A stretch of DNA of 64,000 nt, from contig NZ_JADYUH010000001.1 of NCBI RefSeq assembly GCF_021531665.1, forward strand, positions 62,001 to 126,000, written 5' to 3'. The notes under the pieces were generated by a model. The model was not told where the DNA came from. It made no database searches and saw only the letters and a list, made by a program, of their open reading frames with translations. Below are positions 50,301 through 59,195 of the stretch, one piece after another; positions within the stretch are counted from its first letter, which is position 1, and every line of letters starts with the position of its first letter. The stretch comes from Prevotellamassilia timonensis (GTDB taxonomy: Bacteria; Bacteroidota; Bacteroidia; Bacteroidales; Bacteroidaceae). The position numbers were made by a program, and so were the translations under genes.

Positions 50301-50942
50301 GGCAGAATGCACATCGTAACCCTGCCTGTGGATGTGATTGGTGGTAGTTGTGTTTACGGAGATTACGTTTTGGCTGGTCAGTCTGCTGACAACAAACTCG
50401 TGCTCACTCCCGGCTCAAACTACAATGAAGATGGCATCATCCCCGCAGGCGTGCCCTTCATCGTGACTGTTCCTGCTGATGCACCCAATGGTACGCAGAA
50501 CGTCCAGATGGAATACATCCTTGAAGATGGTGATACATACATGGATGGAACCGTGAAGTATGTCTTCGAACCCGTGAAGGTTGCCGGTCTCCAAGGTACA
50601 CTCTGCGAAACTGCTGTGGCAGGCGTTGGTTGCGCTGTTCTGAACGCAGAAGGCATCCAGGCAATCAAGACTTCCGGTGTGACTGTCGGTGTCAACAGCG
50701 GTTACTTCGACGGAACTCAGACGCTTGATGTAGTTGCCGGTGATGGTGACATCACGCTCGACATCCCCGAGAACTTCGTGCTCAACTCCATCAACGACGC
50801 CATCGTTCTGAAGGGTGAAAACAACAATGTTTACAGTGTGAGCGGCGTTCTCGTTCGCAAGAACGTGAAGGGCGATGCAGCCGTGAAGGGTCTGCCCGCA
50901 GGTCTCTACATTGTCAACGGTGAAAAGGTGGTGGTAAAGTGA
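47367..50942 (+). CDS. Large exported protein with discoidin-like domain and T9SS-type C-terminus
   Basis: The start is the ATG giving MKRFYSILSLLLLFLAGASNVAAQE, a clean signal peptide. The 1191-residue protein has no enzyme motif I know. A region near 490-660 with LLDNNLGTYFHTSWSNADAEQ and YHYIQADLGIAVDALTLDY looks like an F5/8 (discoidin) carbohydrate-binding domain; AKALRAKAQAGTEPGYFS and AIATANDAVKAGITLAEIE nearby look like a FIVAR-type helical spacer. The C-terminus NNVYSVSGVLVRKN...GLPAGLYIVNGEKVVVK fits a type IX secretion sorting domain. It is therefore a likely surface-exposed T9SS client that binds glycans; that role is inferred. It has its own promoter and terminator. Confidence 0.8.
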   Translation: MKRFYSILSLLLLFLAGASNVAAQEFSEGTLLTTTEAVAKEARFILRSPGTSDDHPSGYVCGTKQYKQNIDKSCLFTLEAVAGETVDGYQVYLLKQVETGLYFKDFELGGEFWDSSDLPPFSNGDLTEMTDNKAQAMKFTVLRFEDVSGQENVAQSRTSANNAKQDLSQAGFVFTRANVSNPCPENNPYTYLGGLGKPFYSRYVDTNVHQIYTVNEKTGLDKIVAYAMAYFPGSPESAFPPGVDPGYYPANLVAEAQTIYNNVGTWRESGLPEELQTEEAVNAYCARIVELAELLAKSIIKVETGYYFIRDSRETPRYWRPVVQDNKQLLGWSAYTVPEVLDVESARHIWKVTKSSVKNATTGENDDVYTFQSYFTNEFASATTTSGDRFTMAAEPDNFTIDKEAALEAQTGSFVIYPYGKSGQKMNTFNNGAIGIWGWTDAGNCFRFQTVDESAVAGLEETIRQAALNEKLQTLLTDAQTLKSNNDGSLGMVTNGSQLSSNFPISEGGGIGALLDNNLGTYFHTSWSNADAEQGVYHYIQADLGIAVDALTLDYVKRWRTSTTSNHAPLTALVEVTNDPEGEWTPLEDFTFDYNKNVDYPASVAGKDTTLVGGGGEATIDFGGNKYRHIRLSVTSVLINEKQEGHNYFTHPFWYLAELHFKSNTTPNYELVDANLRARFEGLMAQAATELEAGTATQKTIDELTAAYNEVLASIPDPIRIVNAVAEAKALRAKAQAGTEPGYFSYDAIAKFDAAIATANDAVKAGITLAEIESVIAALDAATVEFNGALILPEVGSHYVIRSASTKKAWTNDHWNSARAPLASVSNAASAALKFTYLDGSSITEEGAELTPIEELVDSADVYNDMRNIWVVEEAGEGKIALRNVGTGMYLSEGQTENSSGQAYQSAEKSSVTYYLAGPGKFVFVAGLVSGNETYFNCNSAGSVVTWNAKDDENGFWSFEAVDPERVDAPYYYLSLAPGRMHIVTLPVDVIGGSCVYGDYVLAGQSADNKLVLTPGSNYNEDGIIPAGVPFIVTVPADAPNGTQNVQMEYILEDGDTYMDGTVKYVFEPVKVAGLQGTLCETAVAGVGCAVLNAEGIQAIKTSGVTVGVNSGYFDGTQTLDVVAGDGDITLDIPENFVLNSINDAIVLKGENNNVYSVSGVLVRKNVKGDAAVKGLPAGLYIVNGEKVVVK

Positions 50943-50967
50943 TTTCCCCATCCTTGAAATAAATGAA

Positions 50968-50996
50968 GAGGAGTGACCCCGCGTCACTCCTCTTTC
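50968..50996 (+). terminator. Terminator of the large exported protein gene
   Basis: GAGGAGTGAC (50968-50977) pairs with GTCACTCCTC (50983-50992), loop of 5 nt, followed by TTTC. It starts 26 nt after the stop codon. Confidence 0.75.
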
Positions 50997-51050
50997 TGTA
51001 TGCGCTCGCCAATCATCTCCAAAACGCGCGGCTCACCTTCTTTTCTTTAA

Positions 51051-51243
51051 AGGGGTGTTCTAAAAATTAGGTTGAGTTGATTTTTGATTTCTTAGAGATG
51101 AACTTTTGTCAGTTGAGGAAGGAGCATAGCGGGCTATGTGACTGACGAAACTTACAAAAGGGCGCGCTAAGAAGCAAAAAGCGACCAAAACGTAAGCACT
51201 TTCTTTTGAACGTTCCTTATCCCATAATTTATAGAACACCCCT
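51051..51243. mobile_element. MITE-like element, copy 2 (intact ends)
   Basis: The 193-bp element begins AGGGGTGTTCTAAAAATT and ends AATTTATAGAACACCCCT; these 18-bp ends are inverted repeats matching at 17 of 18 positions. The interior is nearly identical to the copy at 53570, apart from a 6-bp difference. It encodes no protein and lies in an intergenic gap. No clear target duplication could be assigned because the flanks are A/T-rich. Confidence 0.88.
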
Positions 51244-51283
51244 AAAAAATTCCCGCAAACTTGGTGGCAACGAAGAAAAGCCA

Positions 51284-51292
51284 TAACTTTGC
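51284..51292 (+). promoter_or_regulatory. -7 element for metK
   Basis: TAACTTTGC is a perfect -7 box. Transcription would start just before the riboswitch at 51306. Confidence 0.65.
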
Positions 51293-51305
51293 AGCGCAAA
51301 ACACG

Positions 51306-51357
51306 ACAGAGGATAGATTTGGCCGCTTGCAACCTCTCAAAAACAATGCTAAAACCC
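51306..51357 (+). promoter_or_regulatory. SAM-II riboswitch in the metK leader
   Basis: The segment has the SAM-II H-type pseudoknot layout. P1 is AGAGG (51308-51312) with CCTCT (51333-51337). The loop carries GATTTGGCCGCTTGCAA, with the conserved GATTT and CTTGCA words, and downstream TGCTAAAACC supplies the strand that pairs with the loop. This is the class known to bind S-adenosylmethionine and shut down SAM synthesis and methionine genes. It starts about 14 nt after the promoter box, and 178 nt of leader follow before metK. Confidence 0.85.
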
Positions 51358-51535
51358 GGACCGCGCAGCGACAACACGTCGCAAAAGAGACTGACGCTCT
51401 CGCGCCACACCGGATGCACTCCAGCTGAATCAAACTAACCTCTGCCCGATGCCGCGAAAACGGTAACGGGTTTTATTTTGCACTTCAGCTCAAACAACCT
51501 AAAGGGGCGTTTTCCCCGAAATCATACAAATCAAA

Positions 51536-52855
51536 ATGGCATATCTTTTCACTTCAGAATCTGTGTCGGAAGGACATCCCGACAAAGTGGCGGACCAAAT
51601 CTCTGATGCCGTCCTCGACAATCTCCTCGCCTTTGACCCGCAGTCCAAGGTGGCGTGTGAAACCCTGGTGACCACCGGACAAGTGGTGGTGGCGGGCGAA
51701 GTGCGCTCCGACGCCTACATCGACCTGCAGGAGGTCGTGCGAAACACCATCGCAAGAATCGGATACACCAAAGCTGCCTATAAATTTGAAGCCGAAAGTT
51801 GTGGTATCTTCAGTGCCATTCACGAACAAAGCGCTGACATCAATCGAGGCGTGGACCGCAAAGACGATGCAGACCCCCTCGCACAAGGGGCAGGGGACCA
51901 AGGCATGATGTTCGGCTACGCCAACCACGAAACGGACAACTTCATGCCTCTTCCCCTCAGCCTCGCACACGACATCATGATTGTCCTCGCTGAAATCCGG
52001 CGCGAAGGGAAGGAAATGACCTATCTCCGACCCGATGCCAAAAGCCAGGTGACGGTGGAATATGACGACAACCACGTGGCACGACGCATCGACACCATTG
52101 TGGTGAGCACGCAGCACGATGACTTCATCACCGCCGAAGAAGCCGGTAGTCAGGAAGAGGCAGATCGACAGATGCTGGAACGCATCCGTCACGACGTGGA
52201 ACATATCCTCATTCCCCGCGTCATCGAAGAACGCATCCACACAGCAGAAGTCAAACAGCTGTTCCATGAGGGAGACATTAAGTATTATGTGAACCCGACG
52301 GGTAAGTTCGTTATTGGCGGTCCTCACGGCGACACGGGACTGACAGGCCGTAAAATCATCGTGGACACCTACGGCGGTCGCGGTGCTCACGGCGGTGGTG
52401 CCTTCTCCGGAAAAGACCCTTCGAAGGTGGACCGCAGTGCTGCCTATGCCGCACGTCACATCGCCAAGAACATGGTGGCTGCCGGCGTGGCAGACGAAAT
52501 GCTCGTGCAGCTGAGCTATGCCATCGGTTGTGCAGAACCCATCTCCATCAACGTGAACACCTTTGGTCGCAGTCATGTGAACATGAGCGACGGAGAAATC
52601 GCAGAAAAGGTGAAGACTTTGTTCCGCCTGCGTCCCGCCGAGATTGAGCGCGACTTGAAGCTCCGCTTCCCCATCTACGAAGAAACTGCTGCCTACGGAC
52701 ACATGGGACGCGAACCGCAGACGGTGACGAAGACCTTCCGCCAGCCCGGCTTGCCGGAGAAAACCATGACGGTCGAACTGTTCACCTGGGAAAAACTGAA
52801 TCGCGTGGATGACATCCGAACCGCGTTCGGACTGACGGCGTCTGCCGCGAAATAG
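51536..52855 (+). CDS. metK: S-adenosylmethionine synthetase
   Basis: MetK makes S-adenosylmethionine from methionine and ATP. The 439-residue protein has [26 protein letters not shown] at the N-terminus (ATP and metal site), the [12 protein letters not shown] motif near 120 and the [19 protein letters not shown] loop near 285. Length is somewhat above the E. coli enzyme (384), due to inserted segments typical of Bacteroidetes. The gene is preceded by a SAM-II riboswitch, so its product should repress its own expression. Confidence 0.97.
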   Translation: MAYLFTSESVSEGHPDKVADQISDAVLDNLLAFDPQSKVACETLVTTGQVVVAGEVRSDAYIDLQEVVRNTIARIGYTKAAYKFEAESCGIFSAIHEQSADINRGVDRKDDADPLAQGAGDQGMMFGYANHETDNFMPLPLSLAHDIMIVLAEIRREGKEMTYLRPDAKSQVTVEYDDNHVARRIDTIVVSTQHDDFITAEEAGSQEEADRQMLERIRHDVEHILIPRVIEERIHTAEVKQLFHEGDIKYYVNPTGKFVIGGPHGDTGLTGRKIIVDTYGGRGAHGGGAFSGKDPSKVDRSAAYAARHIAKNMVAAGVADEMLVQLSYAIGCAEPISINVNTFGRSHVNMSDGEIAEKVKTLFRLRPAEIERDLKLRFPIYEETAAYGHMGREPQTVTKTFRQPGLPEKTMTVELFTWEKLNRVDDIRTAFGLTASAAK

Positions 52856-52904
52856 TCCCCTTCTCTCTCACCTACCTCTATACTCGCTTTTTGGACAACC
52901 CATC

Positions 52905-53480
52905 ATGACCATCACCGTATATGCCGCCTCGAGCGGAAAAGTCGAAGAAAAATATGTGGAGGCTGCGCAACGCCTCGGTGAGCTGCTGGCACAAGGCGGT
53001 CACACGCTGGTGAACGGCGCCGGACGCACCGGTCTCATGGCTGCCACCACGGATGCGTGTCTCGCCGCCGGTGGTGAAGCGGTGGGAGTGATTCCGCGCT
53101 TCATGATTGAAGAAGGGTGGGAACACAAAGGAATGACACGGTTGGTGGTGACGCCTGACATGCACAGCCGAAAGGAGCAAATGGCTGCCATGAGCGATGC
53201 GGTGATTGCACTCCCGGGTGGGGTAGGGACGCTGGAGGAACTCCTCGAAATCATCACGTGGAAACAACTGGGACTTTACGTGAAACCCATCATCATCTTG
53301 AACACAGACCACTTCTTCAACGCCCTTCTGGCACAACTGGGAAGGGCTGTGGACGAACACTTCATGAGAACGGAACACACCGCCATCTGGCAGGTGGCAG
53401 ACTCTCCGGAACAAGCCCTCGACTTCGCCCTGCAGACTCCCGACTGGGACACTTCCGTCCGTAAGTTCGCCGCACTGTAG
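52905..53480 (+). CDS. LOG family protein (TIGR00730-type, nucleoside 5'-monophosphate phosphoribohydrolase-like)
   Basis: LOG proteins cleave nucleoside 5'-monophosphates, classically cytokinin ribosides, to base and ribose 5-phosphate. The 191-residue protein has the Rossmann-type start MTITVYAASSGKVEEKYVEAA, HTLVNGAGRTGLMAATTDACLAAGG, and the signature VIALPGGVGTLEELLEIITWKQLG near residues 101-124, which bears the PGGxGTxxE motif. It was once annotated as lysine decarboxylase; that name is not supported. The gene lies 49 nt after metK on the same strand. Confidence 0.92.
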   Translation: MTITVYAASSGKVEEKYVEAAQRLGELLAQGGHTLVNGAGRTGLMAATTDACLAAGGEAVGVIPRFMIEEGWEHKGMTRLVVTPDMHSRKEQMAAMSDAVIALPGGVGTLEELLEIITWKQLGLYVKPIIILNTDHFFNALLAQLGRAVDEHFMRTEHTAIWQVADSPEQALDFALQTPDWDTSVRKFAAL

Positions 53481-53569
53481 GCAAGTTGGTGACACGCCCC
53501 GACGAGACGCCCTCCCAGAGCGGGCTTGCATCCGCCCTTCAATAGTTAACTGAGAAAAATATTGATTTT

Positions 53570-53756
53570 AGGGGTGTTCTAAAAATTAGGTTGAGTTGAT
53601 TTTTGATTTCTTAGAGATGAACTTTTGTCAGTTGAGGAAGGAGCATAGCGGGCTATGTGACTGACGAAACTTACAAAAGGGCGCGCTAAGAAACCGACCA
53701 AAACGTAAGCACTTTCTTTTGAACGTTCCTTATCCCGTAATTTATAGAACACCCCT
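53570..53756. mobile_element. MITE-like element, copy 3 (intact ends)
   Basis: The 187-bp element has the same AGGGGTGTTCTAAAAATT and AATTTATAGAACACCCCT ends as copy 2 and a nearly identical interior. It is about 90 bp downstream of the LOG gene and 74 bp upstream of the DUF4271 gene. No protein is encoded. TTTA on the left and CTATA on the right do not give a clear target duplication. Confidence 0.88.
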
Positions 53757-53829
53757 ATAGAGCATCCCTGAATCAATTAGTGAGCCATCAAGAGAGAAGA
53801 TCTCACACTTGAAGCCCTCCCTTTTCATC

Positions 53830-54852
53830 ATGCAACAAGACTCTCTTCATCACGTTTCTGTCAGCGTGTCGCTTCCCGAGGAGGAAGTCACGCCGGAGGC
53901 TCTCCTGACGGAGGGGAAGGAGGTCGTGCCCGTTCGGACGGTGGCGGTGAGACGTGAGATGCCGGACACGATTCGTTGTGCTCCTTCCGAGTTACGTCCG
54001 TTGCCGGGTGACCTGCCTTTGGAGGGCGTGCCGACACCATTGAAAGACGACTACTGGGCGTTCGGATTGTTGCGTGTGGAGCGGAGCGAGGTCCTCGTGA
54101 AACTTGACAGCCTCTATGGGACGCACACTGAGTGCGGCAGTCTCAACACAACCGGCATGGCAGGCGACCCTGTGCCCTATCGTTTCCGCACCGACAACTT
54201 TGTGACCATCTGTTTGCTGGTGAGTTTCTTCTTGGTTGTGTGGGTGATTTCCCGCTCCCGTCATTACTTAAGGTTGCGTGTGAAAGACTTTTTCCACCGC
54301 CGCGTGCGGGACAATTTGTTTGCCGAGCGTGCAGAAACCGAGTTGCGTGGTCAAATCTTCCTCATCTTCCAAACCTGCTTCGTGCTGGCAGTGCTTTTCT
54401 TCGATGTCACGCGGAAGATGCAGGTTGAAGTCTTCAATCAAGTCTCGCCCTACATGATTCTCGGCATGGACACGGCGGTTTGTCTTGTCTATTTCACCAC
54501 GAAGATAGGTCTCTATTCTTTTGTGAACTCAGTGTTCTTCGACACCGCCCGTTGCCGCCGCTTCACCGAAGCCTATCTCCTCTGCATTCTCGCCCTCGGT
54601 GTCGCTTTGTTCCCTCCCGCTTTGCTGATGGTTTATTTCGATTTGAACTTTCAGACCCTCATGTGGGTGGTGATTTGCTTGATTGCAGTTGACAAATTGC
54701 TACTTTTATATAAGATTTGGAGCATCTTTTTCAGTACCCCTATAGGCTGGGTGCATCTTTTTATGTACTTTTGCACGCTTGAAATCGCACCGTTGCTCGT
54801 TCTGTATCGGGCAATGCTTTATGCCAATAACTTTCTCTTGACAATTAACTAA
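53830..54852 (+). CDS. DUF4271 family membrane protein
   Basis: The start taken is the ATG giving MQQDSLHHVSVSVSLPEEE; the upstream frame has only a TTG. The 340-residue protein has a soluble N-terminal part of about 115 residues, then six or seven membrane helices (FVTICLLVSFFLVVWVISR, IFLIFQTCFVLAVLFF, LLCILALGVALFPPALLMVYF, LMWVVICLIAVDKLLLLY). This is the Bacteroidetes DUF4271 family, which is often next to hemD, as here (45 nt). Function is unknown to me. Confidence 0.82.
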   Translation: MQQDSLHHVSVSVSLPEEEVTPEALLTEGKEVVPVRTVAVRREMPDTIRCAPSELRPLPGDLPLEGVPTPLKDDYWAFGLLRVERSEVLVKLDSLYGTHTECGSLNTTGMAGDPVPYRFRTDNFVTICLLVSFFLVVWVISRSRHYLRLRVKDFFHRRVRDNLFAERAETELRGQIFLIFQTCFVLAVLFFDVTRKMQVEVFNQVSPYMILGMDTAVCLVYFTTKIGLYSFVNSVFFDTARCRRFTEAYLLCILALGVALFPPALLMVYFDLNFQTLMWVVICLIAVDKLLLLYKIWSIFFSTPIGWVHLFMYFCTLEIAPLLVLYRAMLYANNFLLTIN

Positions 54853-54896
54853 AACTTTATCAGTCAGCCTCTCTTCAACGCAGAGAATAAGTAGTC

Positions 54897-55637
54897 ATGA
54901 TTAAGAAGATACTTGTTTCACAACCGAAACCTGCTTCCGAAAAGTCTCCCTACTTTGAGATAGAAGCCAAGCAAGACGTTCAGTTCACCTTCCACCCCTT
55001 TATCAAGATTGAAGGGCTTTCCTCCCGTGAATTCCGGCAACAGAAAATCAAGATTCTGGACTACACTGCCATTGTTTTCAACTCACGTCATGCCATCGAC
55101 TATTTCTTCACGCTCTGCAAAGAGTTGAGAGTCCAGTTGCCCGAAGAGATGAAATACTTCGGTATTTCTGAAACCGTCGCCCTCTACATTCAAAAGTATA
55201 TCCCCTATCGAAAACGCAAGGTGTTCTTCGGTAGCACCGGCAAGTGGGCGGATTTGGTGACGGTGATGGCAAAGCACAAGACAGAGAATTATCTCGTCCC
55301 CCTGAGCGACGTGCACAGCGATGAAGTCACCACAATGCTTGATGCCAAGAAACTGAAGCACAAAGAATGTGTGATGTATCGCACCATCAGCAACGACTAT
55401 CCCGCCAACGAGCCCTTTGACTTTGACATGCTCGTGCTCTTCACTCCTGCCGGCGTCGAGTCGCTGATAAAGAATTTCCCCGATTTCAAGCAAGGGGACA
55501 TGCGCCTCGCTTGCTTCGGTCCTGCCACCAAGAAGGCATTGGAAGAAGCGGGCTTCCGAGTGGACCTCTCCGCGCCGACGCCGGAGGCACGTTCCATGAC
55601 GGCAGCCATTGAGCAATACTTGGAAAAGCAACAGTGA
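54897..55637 (+). CDS. hemD: Uroporphyrinogen-III synthase
   Basis: HemD closes and inverts the linear tetrapyrrole to uroporphyrinogen III. The 246-residue protein fits the family by size and by its two alternating domains: IVFNSRHAIDYFFTLCKELRVQL and FTPAGVESLIKNFPDFKQGDMRLACFGPATKKALEEAGFRVD in part (FTPAGVESLIKNF; ACFGPATKKALEEAGF), the latter being the recurring signature. It follows the DUF4271 gene at 45 nt, a Bacteroidetes pairing. No other haem gene is in the window. Confidence 0.9.
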   Translation: MIKKILVSQPKPASEKSPYFEIEAKQDVQFTFHPFIKIEGLSSREFRQQKIKILDYTAIVFNSRHAIDYFFTLCKELRVQLPEEMKYFGISETVALYIQKYIPYRKRKVFFGSTGKWADLVTVMAKHKTENYLVPLSDVHSDEVTTMLDAKKLKHKECVMYRTISNDYPANEPFDFDMLVLFTPAGVESLIKNFPDFKQGDMRLACFGPATKKALEEAGFRVDLSAPTPEARSMTAAIEQYLEKQQ

Positions 55638-55740
55638 AACGCCGGAGCGTTTTTGTGCTTCCCGAACGCCTTCCGAGCTTTTCCGAACGCCTTTGTGAAT
55701 GCCTTCCGAACGCTCGTCCCGCAACTTCACTTCCGAAAAG

Positions 55741-55790
55741 GACTGTGTCAGACAGTGCCAGTCAAAGGCTGTCCGACACAGTTTTTCTTT
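55741..55790 (+). terminator. Terminator downstream of hemD
   Basis: ACTGTGTC(A)GACAG pairs with CTGTC(C)GACACAGT with one opposed base pair mismatch, then TTTTCTTTT. It stands about 105 nt after the hemD stop. The preceding stretch has several CCTTCCGAACGC repeats. Confidence 0.7.
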
Positions 55791-55914
55791 TCTCAAACGC
55801 TTGGCAGTGTGACACTGTCGGTGACTTACGCTCGTCAAGGATGCATTTGAACCAGAAATCCGCCGCGCAGACGGCAATTTGAAACTTGGAACGCGCCTGT
55901 GGCGCACCTTCATT

Positions 55915-56346
55915 ATGTCCCAAACTTTCCACAAAAAAGAGCATATTTGCTTGCGCCGTGACATTGAGACGCTGTTCTCTGCCGGCAGCAGGAGTTTGTC
56001 ACTCTTCCCGTTGCGAGTGACCTATCGGTGCGTGGAGCCAGCCTCGGAACAACCCGCGGTGAAGGTGTTGCTCAGTGTGGCGAAGCGGAGACTGCGCCAC
56101 GCCGTGGACCGCAACTGCGTCAAACGTCGCATCCGAGAAGCCTATCGCACGCAGAAGAACCTGCTCTGCGACAGCCTCGCACCCGACGTCAGACTTCACC
56201 TCGCCTTTGTCTGGCTCGCCGACAAACCTCTCCCCTCTGCCCTCATTCGACAAAGAATGGAGACAGCCCTGCGTCGCATCGCCGAAAATCTCCAAAAAGA
56301 GGCAGAAAAGACGGAGGAAAATTGCCCCGTTTCTGACGAAAAATGA
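55915..56346 (+). CDS. rnpA: Ribonuclease P protein component
   Basis: RnpA is the protein subunit of RNase P, which trims the 5' end of tRNA precursors. The start is the ATG giving MSQTFHKKEHICLRRDIETLF; the earlier frame start is weaker. The 143-residue protein has the diagnostic basic helix LRHAVDRNCVKRRIREAYR (RNR motif) near residues 60-78. In other Bacteroidetes it is commonly followed by a small membrane-insertion gene (yidD) and tatD; here the next gene is gyrB after 200 nt and no yidD is present. Confidence 0.93.
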   Translation: MSQTFHKKEHICLRRDIETLFSAGSRSLSLFPLRVTYRCVEPASEQPAVKVLLSVAKRRLRHAVDRNCVKRRIREAYRTQKNLLCDSLAPDVRLHLAFVWLADKPLPSALIRQRMETALRRIAENLQKEAEKTEENCPVSDEK

Positions 56347-56347
56347 G

Positions 56348-56356
56348 TAATTTTGC
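56348..56356 (+). promoter_or_regulatory. -7 element for gyrB
   Basis: TAATTTTGC is a perfect -7 box immediately after the rnpA stop. The gyrB leader would be about 185 nt. No riboswitch-like structure was recognised in it. Confidence 0.55.
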
Positions 56357-56543
56357 AACGGTTTAAGAGCAAGACTCAAGACTTCTGAAGAGGCAACGAT
56401 TCAAGATGCCAAAAAGCATCGGCGCGACCCAAGGCTAACGCCAATTTTTCTCACCAAGCAAATTCCCACTTTCCGAACCCCTTCACCAAAATTCATTCCT
56501 AATACGTCACGTTTCGGAAAGTTCTCCAAATAAAGATTCCTAA

Positions 56544-58502
<1,959 letters not shown>

Positions 58503-58579
58503 CGTAGTCCGAAAAGCCGCCGCGAAACAGAGAACGGCGAGGCGGAAACGACAAGAAATTCACCTCATACGAGTAACAC

Positions 58580-58618
58580 GAAACTGTGCCCACCCAAAAA
58601 GTGCGGCACAGTTTTTTT
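58580..58618 (+). terminator. Terminator of gyrB
   Basis: AACTGTGCC pairs with GGCACAGTT, followed by a run of six or seven T. It stands about 80 nt after the stop codon. Confidence 0.85.
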
Positions 58619-58641
58619 GGTCTTTCCGTCAGATGACCATG

Positions 58642-58809
58642 CAAAAAATAAAAGCTATACGCGCTTCGCAGCGAATATAGCTTACATAGTCATTTACCTA
58701 AAAAACACTATTACCTTTTATTTTTACAGTGCAATCGCTTAAGGACAAAGAATGTGTAATTGGTAAAATGTGGATTCGGATAGTAGCGATTGCATCATCA
58801 TTTCTTATA
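58642..58809 (-). ncRNA. Candidate stand-alone non-coding RNA, about 168 nt
   Basis: Reading the minus strand, a promoter at 58848-58816 leads into a transcript that folds early: TGCAATCGCT (58794-58785) pairs perfectly with AGCGATTGCA (58739-58730) around a loop of about 45 nt. The transcript ends with AAGCTATA...TATAGCTT (58683-58652) and then TTTATTTTTT, a full intrinsic terminator. It is convergent with gyrB and divergent from the next gene, so it is not a leader. A short frame MMMQSLLSESTFYQLHILCP lies inside, so a small peptide cannot be excluded. I do not recognise it as 6S, tmRNA, RNase P or SRP RNA. Confidence 0.65.
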
Positions 58810-58815
58810 TGCGAT

Positions 58816-58848
58816 GCAAATTTAAGTTGTACCATTCATTCTCACAAA
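58816..58848 (-). promoter_or_regulatory. Promoter of the 58.7-kb ncRNA candidate
   Basis: On the minus strand TTTG (58848-58845), then 20 nt, then TAAATTTGC (58824-58816). This is an exact fit to the Bacteroidetes promoter plan. Confidence 0.75.
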
Positions 58849-59087
58849 TAATTTTCCACGAACCTTTACTTTTTGTTCACGAATCTCTTCTTTCTGTCTT
58901 TTCTCTCTGTTTTACCTTGCAGAATGTCGCTTCACTTTCCTTTCTTCAGGAAAAAACGTTCGGTCAATGCCTTCACTGTGGAAGAAAATATCCTCGATAC
59001 CTTCTCCATTCTCCCCCGTCCATCTCCCGAACATCGTTCGCCGCAGGCGCATCGCTTGCTTTGTTTCGGTTTTTTATTGATTTTTTG

Positions 59088-59096
59088 TAACTTCGC
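59088..59096 (+). promoter_or_regulatory. Possible -7 element for the GNAT-like gene
   Basis: TAACTTCGC differs from the consensus at one base. It is 100 nt before the start codon. The stretch 58850-59087 otherwise shows nothing I recognise. Confidence 0.35.
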
Positions 59097-59195
59097 AGCG
59101 CAAAGACGCGCATTATTTCTTTTTGCCCGTCACCACTGAGTCGCGTCACTCCGGCGCGTGCTCCATGTCGTTCAAAACACGTTCTGACACCTCTC

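Noticed and set aside
47391-50312. 973-codon open frame on the minus strand opposite the large exported protein
   Set aside because: The plus-strand frame has a signal peptide, recognisable domains and a T9SS tail, with its own promoter and terminator. The antisense frame has no recognisable domain and is explained by codon usage in a GC-balanced gene.
58642-58809. 6S RNA identity for the 58.7-kb ncRNA candidate
   Set aside because: In 6S the two ends of the RNA pair with each other around a central bubble; here the 5' end pairs internally and the 3' end is a separate terminator.
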